Below are positions 52,472 to 62,900 of a DNA stretch of 64,000 nt, in pieces. Both the position numbers and the translations under genes were made by a program. The stretch is from positions 120,598-184,597 of the forward strand of contig JAFRQD010000030.1 of NCBI GenBank assembly GCA_017428785.1, read 5' to 3'. This DNA is from Bacteroidaceae bacterium (GTDB lineage: Bacteria; Bacteroidota; Bacteroidia; Bacteroidales; Bacteroidaceae). Under the pieces are notes generated by a model that did no database searches, was not told where the DNA came from, and saw only the letters and a program-made list of their open reading frames with translations. Within the stretch, counting starts at the first letter, position 1; every line of letters starts with the position of its first letter.

Positions 52472-52668
52472 TAAAGCCTGGAAGGCTTCACTGTTAGTAA
52501 CCGGGGGCGAAGCCCTCGGACAGAACATAGAGAGCACCTCCCCGCTCCTGCCTGGAAGGCAGTACACTGGCCTCTCATAGTACTGCCCTCCAGGCAGCGA
52601 GGAGCAAGTTATCCGTTGATTCCGAGGGCTTTGCCCCCGGTTACTCATAGTATAGCCCTACAGGCTTA
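52472..52668. repeat. Family D: nested long inverted repeat
   Basis: Outer arms: 52472-52520 contains AACCGGGGGCGAAGCCCTCG and 52621-52668 is its approximate reverse complement. Inner arms: CTCCTGCCTGGAAGGCAGTAC-like sequence near 52545 and GTACTGCCCTCCAGGCAG near 52580. The whole can fold into one long imperfect hairpin. Confidence 0.82.
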
Positions 52669-52842
52669 ATATGCAAACTGACTTTACTCAGTAGTAAAGC
52701 AGTCAGCACGATTTATTCCGGACAGCAATATTTTATTATAAGTTCCGAGGGCTGAATTCCTTCCCAACCCCTGCATATATTATATACGCCGGAAGAGGGA
52801 ATTGTTAACCCCGAACAGCAAGTTTTTTCCTCCCGCGAGCTT

Positions 52843-52935
52843 GATTCTTCATACACAGCCTGCAAATGCAGCCACGCAGCCTGCATCCGCAGCGCCGCAA
52901 ACTGCGTCCGTCCATACGCAGCCTCCAAACACTCT
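52843..52935. repeat. Family B element (copy 4)
   Basis: Units at 52858-52878, 52879-52899, 52900-52920 and onward; lead-in GATTCTTCATACACA, cores GCCTGCAAATG, GCCTGCATCCG, AACTGCGTCCG. Confidence 0.85.
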
Positions 52936-53027
52936 TTTTCGAAGCCCGGAAGCAGTAATCCTGCTGCGCTGGGGGACGATTCCGGCTGGAATAAAAAAGA
53001 AATAAGGGCATTAAAGAAGGGAAATGT

Positions 53028-53058
53028 TTTGTACTTTAATTAAAAACATGTACTTTTG
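53028..53058 (+). promoter_or_regulatory. Promoter of the DUF6057-type operon
   Basis: TTTG 53028-53031, 19-base spacer, TACTTTTG 53051-53058. Its predicted start (about 53065) lies upstream of ATG 53080 but downstream of ATG 53056, which decides the start. Confidence 0.72.
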
Positions 53059-53079
53059 TACGAACTAACCCCGTTTTGG

Positions 53080-54903
53080 ATGTCGGAAAGATTAAAACAC
53101 CTGCCTCTATTCCTGCTCGCCGTGGCATTGGTCGCGGCGGCTGGGTGTCTGCTCCGCTTCGAGAGCAACTTGCTGTGGAAGGTGCAGGAGCTGAACCTGC
53201 ACTTGGACACGGCCCTCTTCTTCAGGCAACAGATGGTGGTGGCAGGCGGATGGCTGACCTGGCTGGGGACGCTCTTCACCGAGTTCTTCTATCATGCCTG
53301 GCTGGGCGTGCTCCTGCTGTGCGCCTGGTGGGCTCTGCTCATGTGGTTGACTGCCAAGGCTTTCCGCATCTCAAGGAAATGGGCGGTGCTCCTGCTGGTG
53401 CCCGTGGCTCTGCTGCTGGCATCCGATGTGCAGCTGGGCTACTGGATATACTGCCTGAAGTTGCGCGGCTATTTCTTTGTGGCCACGTCGGGCTTGACGG
53501 TGGCAATGGCCAGCGTGTGGGGGTATCGCCGCTTGCCAGCGTGGCTCTGCCCTGCGGCCGTCGTGCTGGGCGGCATCGTGCTCTATCCCCTCCTGGGCGC
53601 CTATGGGCTCCTGGCCGTAGCGCTGATGGGCTTGCTGTCGTGGCAACGAAGCGATATGAAATGGCCGCTAAAAGCCGCTAACCTCGTGCTGGCTCTGCTG
53701 ACCGTCGGGCTGGTACCCGTCGCCTTTTATTGGAAGGTCTATCATCAGACGAATTACGACTACATCTACAGGGCCGCTCTGCCCGTTTTCGAGCTCGACA
53801 AGCCCTATCCCCAGTACTATGTGCCCTTCCTTCTGATAGGGCTCTTCTACCTGGCGATGGCTTTGCCCGTCCCCGAGAAATGGCGGCAAGCGGCAGGAAA
53901 GACGAGGAACTGGATGATGTGCCAGGCTGTCCTTCTGGCGGCTTTGGCATGGGGCGTGCATCACTATTGGTACCACGACTATAACTTCGAGAAGGAGCTG
54001 GAGATGCGTCGTGCCCTTGAGCAAAGCGATTGGGAAGGCGTGCTGCGTGCTGCCTCCCGCCTGAAGGAAGAGCCCACGCGTGCCATCGTGATGATGAAGA
54101 ACCTGGCGCTCTTCCGGTTGGGACGGCAGGGCGACGAGATGTACCACTACCGGACGGGCTCCAAGGCCGTCAATGCACCCATGAAGGTCAGGATGACACA
54201 AGTGGTGGGCTGTGCCGTCTATTATAACTACGGCCTGATGAACTATTGCTACAGGTGGTGCCTGGAGGATGGCGTGGAATATGGGTGGAGAGCCGAGTAC
54301 CTGAAGCACATGACGCGCTGCGCCTTGGTGACCGGCGAGACGGAGGTGGCGAAGAAATACATCCGGCTCCTGAAACATACCCGTTTCCACAAGAAATGGG
54401 CAGAGGCTCAGGAGCAATATGCCGACCATCCCGAAGCAATGAACGACAACCAGGACTATGCCCTCGCGAAACGCCTGCTGATAAAAGAGGACCGCCTGGC
54501 TTCGGATAACGGATTGGCGGAATTGTTCCTGATGAACGCCCTGCTCTATAACGACTCCACCGACCCTCTCGTGCAGGAACTGACCTTGCTCTCCGCCCTC
54601 TGGAAGAAGGATATCGGCATGTTTTGGCCGCGATTCTTCAACTATGCCGCTTTGCACAAGGGCGAACACATGCCCAAGCACTATCAGGAAGCGGCCTATC
54701 TGTATGGAAACCTGGAACATGAGGTGGACATCAGCAACATGCCTTTCGACGAGGATGTGGTGAGGAACTACAACGACTTCATGGCACAAGCCCAGCTGTG
54801 CGCCGGCATGACGGAAGAACAGATGCAACCCATCTTCTATCCCCGGTTCGGCCATACATTCTATTACGAATACTTCCTTATCAGAAACCAACAAGTGTAC
54901 TGA
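53080..54903 (+). CDS. Membrane protein with C-terminal helical repeats (DUF6057-like)
   Basis: 607 residues from ATG 53080. About ten membrane segments fill residues 5-300 (LFLLAVALVAAAGCLL, VLLVPVALLLASDV, YVPFLLIGLFYLAMALP). The remaining 300 residues are soluble helical pairs reminiscent of TPR repeats (ALEQSDWEGVLRAASRL, GETEVAKKYIRLLKHT). I associate this layout with the Bacteroidota DUF6057 group, without certainty. Role unknown. Its stop overlaps the next ATG (TGATG), so it is coupled to the lipoprotein gene. Confidence 0.72.
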   Translation: MSERLKHLPLFLLAVALVAAAGCLLRFESNLLWKVQELNLHLDTALFFRQQMVVAGGWLTWLGTLFTEFFYHAWLGVLLLCAWWALLMWLTAKAFRISRKWAVLLLVPVALLLASDVQLGYWIYCLKLRGYFFVATSGLTVAMASVWGYRRLPAWLCPAAVVLGGIVLYPLLGAYGLLAVALMGLLSWQRSDMKWPLKAANLVLALLTVGLVPVAFYWKVYHQTNYDYIYRAALPVFELDKPYPQYYVPFLLIGLFYLAMALPVPEKWRQAAGKTRNWMMCQAVLLAALAWGVHHYWYHDYNFEKELEMRRALEQSDWEGVLRAASRLKEEPTRAIVMMKNLALFRLGRQGDEMYHYRTGSKAVNAPMKVRMTQVVGCAVYYNYGLMNYCYRWCLEDGVEYGWRAEYLKHMTRCALVTGETEVAKKYIRLLKHTRFHKKWAEAQEQYADHPEAMNDNQDYALAKRLLIKEDRLASDNGLAELFLMNALLYNDSTDPLVQELTLLSALWKKDIGMFWPRFFNYAALHKGEHMPKHYQEAAYLYGNLEHEVDISNMPFDEDVVRNYNDFMAQAQLCAGMTEEQMQPIFYPRFGHTFYYEYFLIRNQQVY

Positions 54904-56411
54904 TGCATTTACGCTTTACGACATATATTTGTATCCTCTCGGTTCTGCTGCTCTCGGCCTGCCATTCCGCCGGCGTGCCCGAGAAGTACACGAAATCCGA
55001 CAGACTGCCGGACATCTATCCCGACTATATCGACGTCACCATTCCCGTGAACATCGCCCCCCTGACATTCATGATGAACAGCGAAGCCGACGAGATGGTG
55101 GCTCGCCTCACCTTCGCCAATGAGGAAATGGTGCTGGGAGGCGACAGGATTCAGCCCGATGTGGACGACTGGCACAACTTGCTCCAGCAGGCTCGCGGAG
55201 GAGACATTGCCGTCGAGGTCTTTGCCCGTCGGGACGGCCAATGGACAGGCTACAAACCCTTCGCCCTGCATGTCTCCACGGACAGCATCGACCCTTGGCT
55301 CAGCTATCGCCTCATCTCCCCATCCTATGTAGCATACGAGGAACTGACGCTCAACCAAAGATGCCTCGAAAACTTCGACGAACGAGTTATGGTGGACAAT
55401 ATGCTGTGCAGCACCGAAAAGGACGGCCAATGCGTGAACTGCCACAGCTACCAGCAGTACAACCCCGACCGCATGCTCTTTCACGCCCGTCAGAACATGG
55501 GCGGCACTATCATCGCCTACGACGGCAACCTCATGAAAATCAACATGTCGAACGACTCCATTCTCTCCTCGGGCGTCTATCCGGCATGGCACCCCTGGCT
55601 GCCGCTTGTCGTCTTCTCGTCAAACAAGACAGGGCAGAACTTCCATACCGCCAACCAAAATAAAGTGGAGGTGTTCGATACCGCCAGCGACCTCATTGCA
55701 TACCACATAGAGACGGGCCGCGTGACCAATATAGAGAACGGCCCCGAGGAGTTCGAAACCTATCCCGCATGGGCTCCCGACGGTAAGACGCTCTACTACA
55801 GCAGCGCCCATTTCGTCTATAACGACTCGCTGGAGCAGGAAGCAGATGTCATTTCGAGAAGCAAAGAGTTCAAATACTGCATTTACAAAAAGAGCTTTGA
55901 CCCCGAGACCATGACCTTCGGCCAACGGCAAATGGTGTTCAACGCTGATTCGCTGGACAAGAGCGCCACTCTGCCACGTGTTTCGCCCGACGGACGAATG
56001 CTCGTCTTCACGCTGGCCTCCTACGGCTGCTTCCACATCTGGCACCACGATGCCGATCTATGGCTCACCGACCTGCAGACGGGCGAGAGCAACAGGATGC
56101 AAGGCATCAATTCCCAAGACACTGAAAGCTACCACTCGTGGTCGTCCAGCGGCCGATGGCTCGTGGTAAGCAGCCGCCGCGAGGATGGCAACTACACCCG
56201 CCCCTTCTTCGCCCATATCGACGGGCAGGGGCACAGCTCCAAGCCCTTCGTCCTGCCGCAAGCCAATCCCGAGCACAACCGACTGTTCATGAAAAGCTAT
56301 AACATCCCCGAGTTCATGCGAGGCCCCGTCAATTTCAGCCCGCAAGACTTTGCACGGGCTCTGCGCAAAGAAGAAGGGCAGACCGCAAAATATGTGCGGG
56401 ACTTCAAATAA
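54903..56411 (+). CDS. Lipoprotein with beta-propeller (TolB/PD40-like) repeats and a CxxCH motif
   Basis: 502 residues; the lipobox LLLSAC lies near residue 19. Residues about 175-190 contain QCVNCHSYQQ, with Cys177, Cys180 and His181 forming a c-type heme-binding CxxCH motif. PD40/TolB-like strands follow (AWAPDGKTLYYSS, PRVSPDGRMLVFT, SSSGRWLVVSSRR). It would sit on the outer side of a membrane. It starts on the stop of the membrane protein and precedes a GH128-like gene by 29 bases. A redox or sensing role is inference; the motif alone does not prove heme attachment. Confidence 0.78.
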   Translation: MHLRFTTYICILSVLLLSACHSAGVPEKYTKSDRLPDIYPDYIDVTIPVNIAPLTFMMNSEADEMVARLTFANEEMVLGGDRIQPDVDDWHNLLQQARGGDIAVEVFARRDGQWTGYKPFALHVSTDSIDPWLSYRLISPSYVAYEELTLNQRCLENFDERVMVDNMLCSTEKDGQCVNCHSYQQYNPDRMLFHARQNMGGTIIAYDGNLMKINMSNDSILSSGVYPAWHPWLPLVVFSSNKTGQNFHTANQNKVEVFDTASDLIAYHIETGRVTNIENGPEEFETYPAWAPDGKTLYYSSAHFVYNDSLEQEADVISRSKEFKYCIYKKSFDPETMTFGQRQMVFNADSLDKSATLPRVSPDGRMLVFTLASYGCFHIWHHDADLWLTDLQTGESNRMQGINSQDTESYHSWSSSGRWLVVSSRREDGNYTRPFFAHIDGQGHSSKPFVLPQANPEHNRLFMKSYNIPEFMRGPVNFSPQDFARALRKEEGQTAKYVRDFK

Positions 56412-56440
56412 GACTTTAACACCTAACAACTACTTTAAAC

Positions 56441-59400
56441 ATGAAACGACATCTCCTTTTTCTCTTCCTGCTTCTGGCTGTCGGCACAACCCGTGCGGCG
56501 CTGGTCAGCGGAACGGAATACTTCATCTGGCTGAATATCTACGAGAAACTGCTTGGCAGCACTGCCGACGGGAGCAGTCCGGCACTATCGGCTTGGGGCA
56601 CCAACTCTTCCACCGACAGCTATGTGTTTGTGGCCGAAAGCAGCGGCAAAAGCGGCTACGTGCTGCTCAAACAAAAGAGCAGCGGAAAGTATCTGGCTGC
56701 CAGCAGTTCCAACGCATGGAGCATCGTCTTCGAAAGCAACCGCTCGACCGATGACCGTTTTTGCTGGAGCGGCGAAGAGGGGACGTATGTCTATCTGACG
56801 AACAAGAAGAATACGGGAGCTTATATGGGCGTTGACGGGGCCAACAAAGGCAGCGCTTTCGTGAGCGTCTATTACGACAAGCCCAAGGGCAGCTACTCGC
56901 AAATGACCATCATACCGACAACAGCAGGGGACTACAATACCGACCGTCGGGCTTTCGAGAGCGCAGAATACACCAATGCCCAAGGGGTGCGGGAGATTGA
57001 CTACATTCAGCTGGCAAGCAAGAACATCAGTCGCGGCGATGCCATAGACATCCACCTCACGGCCAACGAAAGCCCCATTATCGGCTCCTCGACGGTTGAC
57101 CTGGGCAGTGACCGAACATGGCTCATATTCGACAACATTGTGCCGTCGAAAGTGAAATCGGACTTCCTGAAATATGTTCGCATCAATGGATCGATAGCCA
57201 GGGTGAACGTGAACTGCAGGGTAGAGATTTACCTGAACGGTGCCGCCGTGATTCCCATTCCGCAGACCATCTTCACGGCCGACGGTTCGGGCTCGTTCAC
57301 GCTGGGAAAAGGCAACCATACCGACCTTGGGGAGCACAGCAACTGCATGACGAGCTTTACATTGCGACGCGGCTATATGGCAACTCTGGCTACGGGACGC
57401 AACGGCGGGGGCTACAGCAGGGTGTATGTGGCAGACCATAGCGACCTCAACATCACGCTTCCCTCCGCTCTCTCGAAGCGCGTCACTTCGGTGAACATCA
57501 AGCCCTGGCCGTATCTTTCAAAGAAAGGATGGGGCAACACGGCAGGCTCTTCTGGCGGTCCCGGACTGCGGGCTACTTGGTTTTGGGCGTGGAATGCGAG
57601 CTATTCGTCAACAACGGATATGGAGTATGTGCCCTGCCGTCAGCACCTTTATTGGCCGAGCGTCGAGGAGGTGAACAGCCATACCTCGACGGCTGCCCTC
57701 TCGTTAAACGAACCGGAACATGCCGAGCAGCACACCAGCAACAAGTGCTCCTGTGGCGGGACAATCTATGAATGGAATGCGTACCTCCTGACGAAGGACT
57801 TCCGTGCAGGAGGCGGTCGCGTCGGCTCTCCACAGCCCACAGATTTCGACTATCTGACGAAATACTTCAAATACGTTGACCAAAACGATAATGAGACGCG
57901 ATGCGACTTCGCCGTCACCCATGCCTATTGGTATGTGAGCGGCAGGTCCGCATCTTCATACGCCAGTTGGTTCGTTAACCAATGCAAAAGCATCTACAAC
58001 AATACGGGACGTCCGGTTTGGCTCACGGAAATGGAAATCAGCTCCTCATGGAACAAGAACAATAAGGACAATAGCGACTGGCTTGATGGCGACTGGAGCT
58101 ACAGCAATATCGCAAAATACCTGCAGGTTCTGTTGCAGAAAATCGACGAATGTCCGTGGATAGAACGCTACGCCATCTATGGGACAGACTGGTATATAAC
58201 ATATATGTACTACGAGGCGAACCCCAACAAAGGCTTGACGCCTGCCGGAGAAGTCTATCGCGACCACCGCGCCACCTTCGCCTATAATGCTGCCTACACA
58301 AAGGAACCCGTATGGTGGACGCCAGGAGTAAAGAAGCCATCGCTATCGGCAACATACGATTCTGCCACGAAAGCGCTGACCTTCAACATCACAAACGAGA
58401 ATGCCGACGCCACCGACCGCCTCGAATTGGAGCGCTTCAACGGCTCCTCTTGGGAAACCCTGACGACATTCGACAACCGTCAGCAACTGGAAGACAAGTC
58501 GCTAAGCACAACGCTCCCGAATTTCGCTTCGTCACAAGGCAGCAGGTTTCGCGTAAAAGTATATACCCTCTACGGAGGCACCAGCACAAGCGATGAGATG
58601 GAGATAGGAGGGATAAAGAATGGCACCATCGTCGCCAACTCAAAAACGGACATCCCGGGATGGACATGCGTTCGCAGCGCTAACAACGGCTTCACCAAAG
58701 GAAGCTCCGGCGACACTTATTTTGAAGTTTGGCATCCTACGGCTCAAGGCATAAGCTTCAACTATTGGCAGGACATCACGGGACTGGAGGATGGCATCTA
58801 CAAGCTCACGGCCAACGTGTTCCAGTCGGGAGCTGCTGATGGAGCCGTTGCGCTCTACGGACAGACAACAGAACAGCTGTGGACGGCACCTGTTATGACC
58901 GATGGCACGATAACCGACTCGTCTGTCAGCATCGAGAGTATTGCAATAACTGATGGAAAACTGCGCGTTGGAGTGCGCAACATCGCTCCCATGAAAGCGC
59001 GTTGGGCAGGTGCCGACAATTTCGTGCTGACACGTGTTGGCGACGCTCCTTCCTCCAATTATGAACTGCGCGAACTCATGGATGAATACGACAACATCCT
59101 CATGGCAGTCTGGCCGCTCAGTGGTGAAGAAACCCGCGATGCATCGGGCATGATTATCAATCCGCAGGCAACGGGAGAACGAATGGACGGCTGGACGGTA
59201 CAGAACGTCGACATTAGTAAAGGCGAGGCACACGATAGCGACGCCTCGAATCCATACTTCAACTACTGGTCGCCCAACTCCTATACTTCATCCATGAGGC
59301 AAGCGATTAGCGGTTTGCCTTCAGGACAGTACTCCCTTTCAGCCATGCTTCGAGGCAGCTCGAAAGTATCCCTGACACTTGCTGCATCGACAAGCGATGA

Positions 59401-59749
59401 CAGTCAGCAGACCAACTTCACCGGCACAGGAACCACAGCAACCGGCAGCTTGCCAATGGGATGGCAGAGAGTGACATTGCCGGCCATAAATGTGAGAAAA
59501 GGCGACGAACTGACCATCAGCCTCACGGCAACGGGGTCATCATGGTGGAGTGCCGACAACTTCCAGCTAACATTTGAGCCAGAAGACCCCACCGCAATAG
59601 ATGCCCCGCCCGTCTTTAAGGAAAGCTACAAGCAATGGATCTATGACCTCAGCGGTCGCAAAGTTCATAGTTCCTTCGGCGACTACAGATTGCCCAATGG
59701 ATTGAAGAAGGGCATTTATATCGTAAACGGGAGAAAGCTTCTTCGTTAA
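56441..59749 (+). CDS. Secreted GH128-like glycosidase with carbohydrate-binding and sorting-like domains
   Basis: 1102 residues with signal peptide (MKRHLLFLFLLLAVGTTRAA). Residues about 20-170 look like a ricin/fascin-type beta-trefoil (YFIWLNIYEKLLG...KYLAAS). A catalytic TIM-like barrel of glycosyl hydrolase core type runs about 350-640, with Glu424 in SLNEPEH and Glu530 in WLTEMEIS, about 106 residues apart as in beta-1,3-glucan-acting GH128. Two beta-sandwich domains follow (IPGWTCVRSANNGF; ERMDGWTVQNVDISKG). The tail WIYDLSGRKV...GIYIVNGRK is the sorting-like motif. It belongs to the operon starting at 53080. Confidence 0.78.
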   Translation: MKRHLLFLFLLLAVGTTRAALVSGTEYFIWLNIYEKLLGSTADGSSPALSAWGTNSSTDSYVFVAESSGKSGYVLLKQKSSGKYLAASSSNAWSIVFESNRSTDDRFCWSGEEGTYVYLTNKKNTGAYMGVDGANKGSAFVSVYYDKPKGSYSQMTIIPTTAGDYNTDRRAFESAEYTNAQGVREIDYIQLASKNISRGDAIDIHLTANESPIIGSSTVDLGSDRTWLIFDNIVPSKVKSDFLKYVRINGSIARVNVNCRVEIYLNGAAVIPIPQTIFTADGSGSFTLGKGNHTDLGEHSNCMTSFTLRRGYMATLATGRNGGGYSRVYVADHSDLNITLPSALSKRVTSVNIKPWPYLSKKGWGNTAGSSGGPGLRATWFWAWNASYSSTTDMEYVPCRQHLYWPSVEEVNSHTSTAALSLNEPEHAEQHTSNKCSCGGTIYEWNAYLLTKDFRAGGGRVGSPQPTDFDYLTKYFKYVDQNDNETRCDFAVTHAYWYVSGRSASSYASWFVNQCKSIYNNTGRPVWLTEMEISSSWNKNNKDNSDWLDGDWSYSNIAKYLQVLLQKIDECPWIERYAIYGTDWYITYMYYEANPNKGLTPAGEVYRDHRATFAYNAAYTKEPVWWTPGVKKPSLSATYDSATKALTFNITNENADATDRLELERFNGSSWETLTTFDNRQQLEDKSLSTTLPNFASSQGSRFRVKVYTLYGGTSTSDEMEIGGIKNGTIVANSKTDIPGWTCVRSANNGFTKGSSGDTYFEVWHPTAQGISFNYWQDITGLEDGIYKLTANVFQSGAADGAVALYGQTTEQLWTAPVMTDGTITDSSVSIESIAITDGKLRVGVRNIAPMKARWAGADNFVLTRVGDAPSSNYELRELMDEYDNILMAVWPLSGEETRDASGMIINPQATGERMDGWTVQNVDISKGEAHDSDASNPYFNYWSPNSYTSSMRQAISGLPSGQYSLSAMLRGSSKVSLTLAASTSDDSQQTNFTGTGTTATGSLPMGWQRVTLPAINVRKGDELTISLTATGSSWWSADNFQLTFEPEDPTAIDAPPVFKESYKQWIYDLSGRKVHSSFGDYRLPNGLKKGIYIVNGRKLLR

Positions 59750-59829
59750 CAATCGAGCGATTAAATAGGGATAAAGCACAGCCCAAATGAAGCAAAAACA
59801 GAGATTAAACAGAAAAAGACAAGCTTTTA

Positions 59830-59862
59830 TTTGGTGCTTCGCATATTTATTCATACCTTTGC
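59830..59862 (+). promoter_or_regulatory. Promoter of the large secreted protein gene at 59936
   Basis: TTTG 59830-59833, 20-base spacer, TACCTTTGC 59854-59862; a run of TATATA follows at 59877-59896. Leader of about 70 bases. Confidence 0.78.
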
Positions 59863-59935
59863 GGCCACTTGACTATACATATATATATATAATATATACT
59901 TTAATCTATTTAATTGTTAACTAAAAACAAATCAA

Positions 59936-62900
59936 ATGAAGAAAATCAAACTTCTTTTGGCCGCTATGGCGGCTATGGTCGGCATGAGCGTAAATGCTCA
60001 GACGTGGACAGGCAATGAGGTTGGAGCAGGTACTTTCTACCTTTACAACGTCGGCGCTCAAAAGTTTCTTAACAATGGTGACCCCCTTCAAAGCTGGGGT
60101 ACAAATGCTTACTTGCAGACCGGATTCGGTTTGGATGTGGTAATTGCTGAGGTTAGTACAGGCGTTTATACCATTGAAACGAATATTTCCAATGGTGGAA
60201 ATGATCATTTTTTGGGAAACTCAACATGGTGTGATAAACCCGCTACCAACTGGACTTTCCGTGCTGTTGATGGCGAGACCAACACTTACACTTACCAGAT
60301 TATCTCTGATGGCCAATATCTGATGGCTAATGAAGGTCTGGATGATGTGGAAATGGTTGGTGACCCTGGTAGCCGTACGACATCCACATATTGGAAGCTT
60401 GTTACCGAGGATGACTTCAAGGCTGCCATGCAGGCCAAGACTTATTCTGCTACTGACCCAATGGATGTTTCTGTATTCATCAAAGGCCGCAGCTTTGCCC
60501 GCAATGATGGCCGCAACAGCATTTGGACTACCTCACACAATGGTGGTAATTGGACATGGATTGGAGGTTCCGAAAACAAATACTATGGCAACGAGGCATG
60601 GAACAACACATTTGATGTACATCAGGAGATTGCAGGTCTGCCCGATGGCACATACGAAGTTAAGTGCTCAGGCTTTGGTACAAATGGAACAACCTACATC
60701 TATGGTAACACCAAAATGGGGCAGCTGCAGACAGACAACTCCACAAGCCATGGGAACAGCAAGGAAGCTAAGTGGAAGGCTATCCATGAAGACAATGCTT
60801 TTGCCGGCCAGACTACTGGCACATTCACACTCTCCGGCGGCAACCTGACCGTAGGTATCAAGCGCGAGACCAACAAGAGTCAGGACTGGGCAGTTTGGGA
60901 CGAATTCCGGCTATACTACTATGGACTTGACCTTTCAGAGTTCGCTGCCACACTTGCTGCTGCTGTTAATGAGGCAGAGGCTGTTCAAGGCACAGTTCCT
61001 GCAGCTGCCTACGACAACCTTGCTGCTGTTGTGACAGAACAAAACAAGACTTACACAACCGCTGCCGCATACACTGCTGCTGCAAATGCTATTGTAGAAG
61101 CAACAAATACAGCCAAGGCTATGCAGGCTAATTATAGCCGCTATCAGTCCGTTCGCGAAGCCGTGCTAGACATCAACAATGGCATTGATGTTACTGCTGC
61201 TGACACAGCCGTAGAGGCCGCTACGGACAATGATGGTATTGATGCCGCTGTTAGCACCCTCCGTAATGCATTCTCCACTTATTTGGCTGGTGCTGGCATT
61301 GCAGATAATCAAATTGACATTACCGCTGCTATGATTGATAACGCAGCTCCTTTCACAAATGCCGATTATTGGACTGTTAGTCAAACTCCTTCATTCGATG
61401 CAACAAATAGAGTAGCAGAGTTCTGGAATATAAGTGGAGCTTCTATCAAACAGACCGTTGAGAATCTGCCGACAGGTTACTATCGTCTGACTGCTATCGC
61501 ACTTGGACGCCCGAACCATAAAGGAACACTTAGCGCAAATGATTTTAGTGTTAATTTAGTAGGTCATTTTGACCAACCTAGTGGAAACACTACACAAGGA
61601 GGTAGTTGGTTCAATGATGGCAATGGTGTTAACGAACTATTATTCAATTTAGATAATTCTACTGATGTAACCATCGGTATTACTGCAGATGCGACCACTG
61701 GCGACCACTGGACATTATGGCGTAGCTTCCAGCTTGAATATCTTGGCACAAATCCCATTTCACTTATGACAGATCGTTATAATGAAGCCTTGAATGCAGC
61801 TACAGCAACTCGCGACAATGCAGATTATGTAAATGTCACAGGTTCAGAGAGAACAAATCTTCAAGCCGCCATTGATGCCACTCCTACCACAGTTGCTGAG
61901 TACGAGGCTGCTATTAAGTCCATGAATGATGCTGTTGCTGCCTTCACTGCCGCAAAGACCAACTATGACATTTATGCTAAGGAACGCGCTCTGGCCGATG
62001 CCATCAGCACAGACATCGTTGTCGCTGCTCCCACATCCGCAGAGAATGCTCTGACACAGTTCCGCGCCCTGAAGGTCGCTGAGTACAACTATGTGGCTAC
62101 TGCTTATCCCTACTCAGCCACCTCTAAGATTGGCGAGTTCACATCATGGGAACGTACGGGTACATTAAACGGTAATACCGATGTAACCTTTGAGGCTCTT
62201 ACCAGCCAGCACTGGAGCGGTGAAGCCAGAACATACTACGAGCAGCCTGCAAATGGTTGGAGTACCAATGCCAACACTACTTGGACTGCGAACTACCAGA
62301 AGGTAACCACTTTGCCCGCAGGTAGCTATGTCATCAAGGTTGCTGCCCGCGCTGCTTCCAGCACAAGCACCCAGGCCAAGATAACATGCTCCGCAGCAAC
62401 CCTCGACGGTCCTATCTTCAACTTCGGCGACACAGGTAAGGGTATCACCAAGTCTGGTGTAGCCAGCTTCGACGAAGGCGAATTCTGCAACAATGGCAAT
62501 GGCCGCGGATGGGTTTGGAACTATCTGCCCTTCACACTGACCGAGGAAACTACAGTAACAATGACCGTTGTTGCTGAGGCAAAAGGAGCATACCAATGGT
62601 TCAGCGTTTGCGACGGTGAGTTGCTCTCCATGAACGACATCGCTACTGCTGTGACTTACAACGATGCTTCCGCTAACACCATCGAGGATGTTGACGTAGC
62701 CAATGTCACCATGACCCGCAACATCAAGGCCGACTTCAACACTGTTGTCCTGCCCTTCGACTTGACAGCAAATCAGGTACAGACCGTCTTCGGTTCAGGT
62801 ACTGAGGTTTATACTTTCTCTGAGACCAGCACTGACCCCAATGATGTTACCATCAACTTCAACAAGGTTATTGCCGGTACAATCACTGCCAATGTTCCCG

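Larger units (their letters stand above)
52346..53079. other. 734-bp repeat-rich spacer
   Basis: It contains a TGTCCGGTAGAATTATTTCAT sequence shared with 63774, the family D nested hairpin (52472-52668), a family B array (52843-52935) and the promoter of the DUF6057-type gene. The ORF at 52802-53005 is a translation of the 21-bp array. Confidence 0.6.

Noticed and set aside
52802-53005. 67-residue plus-strand ORF with TQPA-type repeats
   Set aside because: A translation of the family B 21-bp array; other copies give different frames and no conserved protein.
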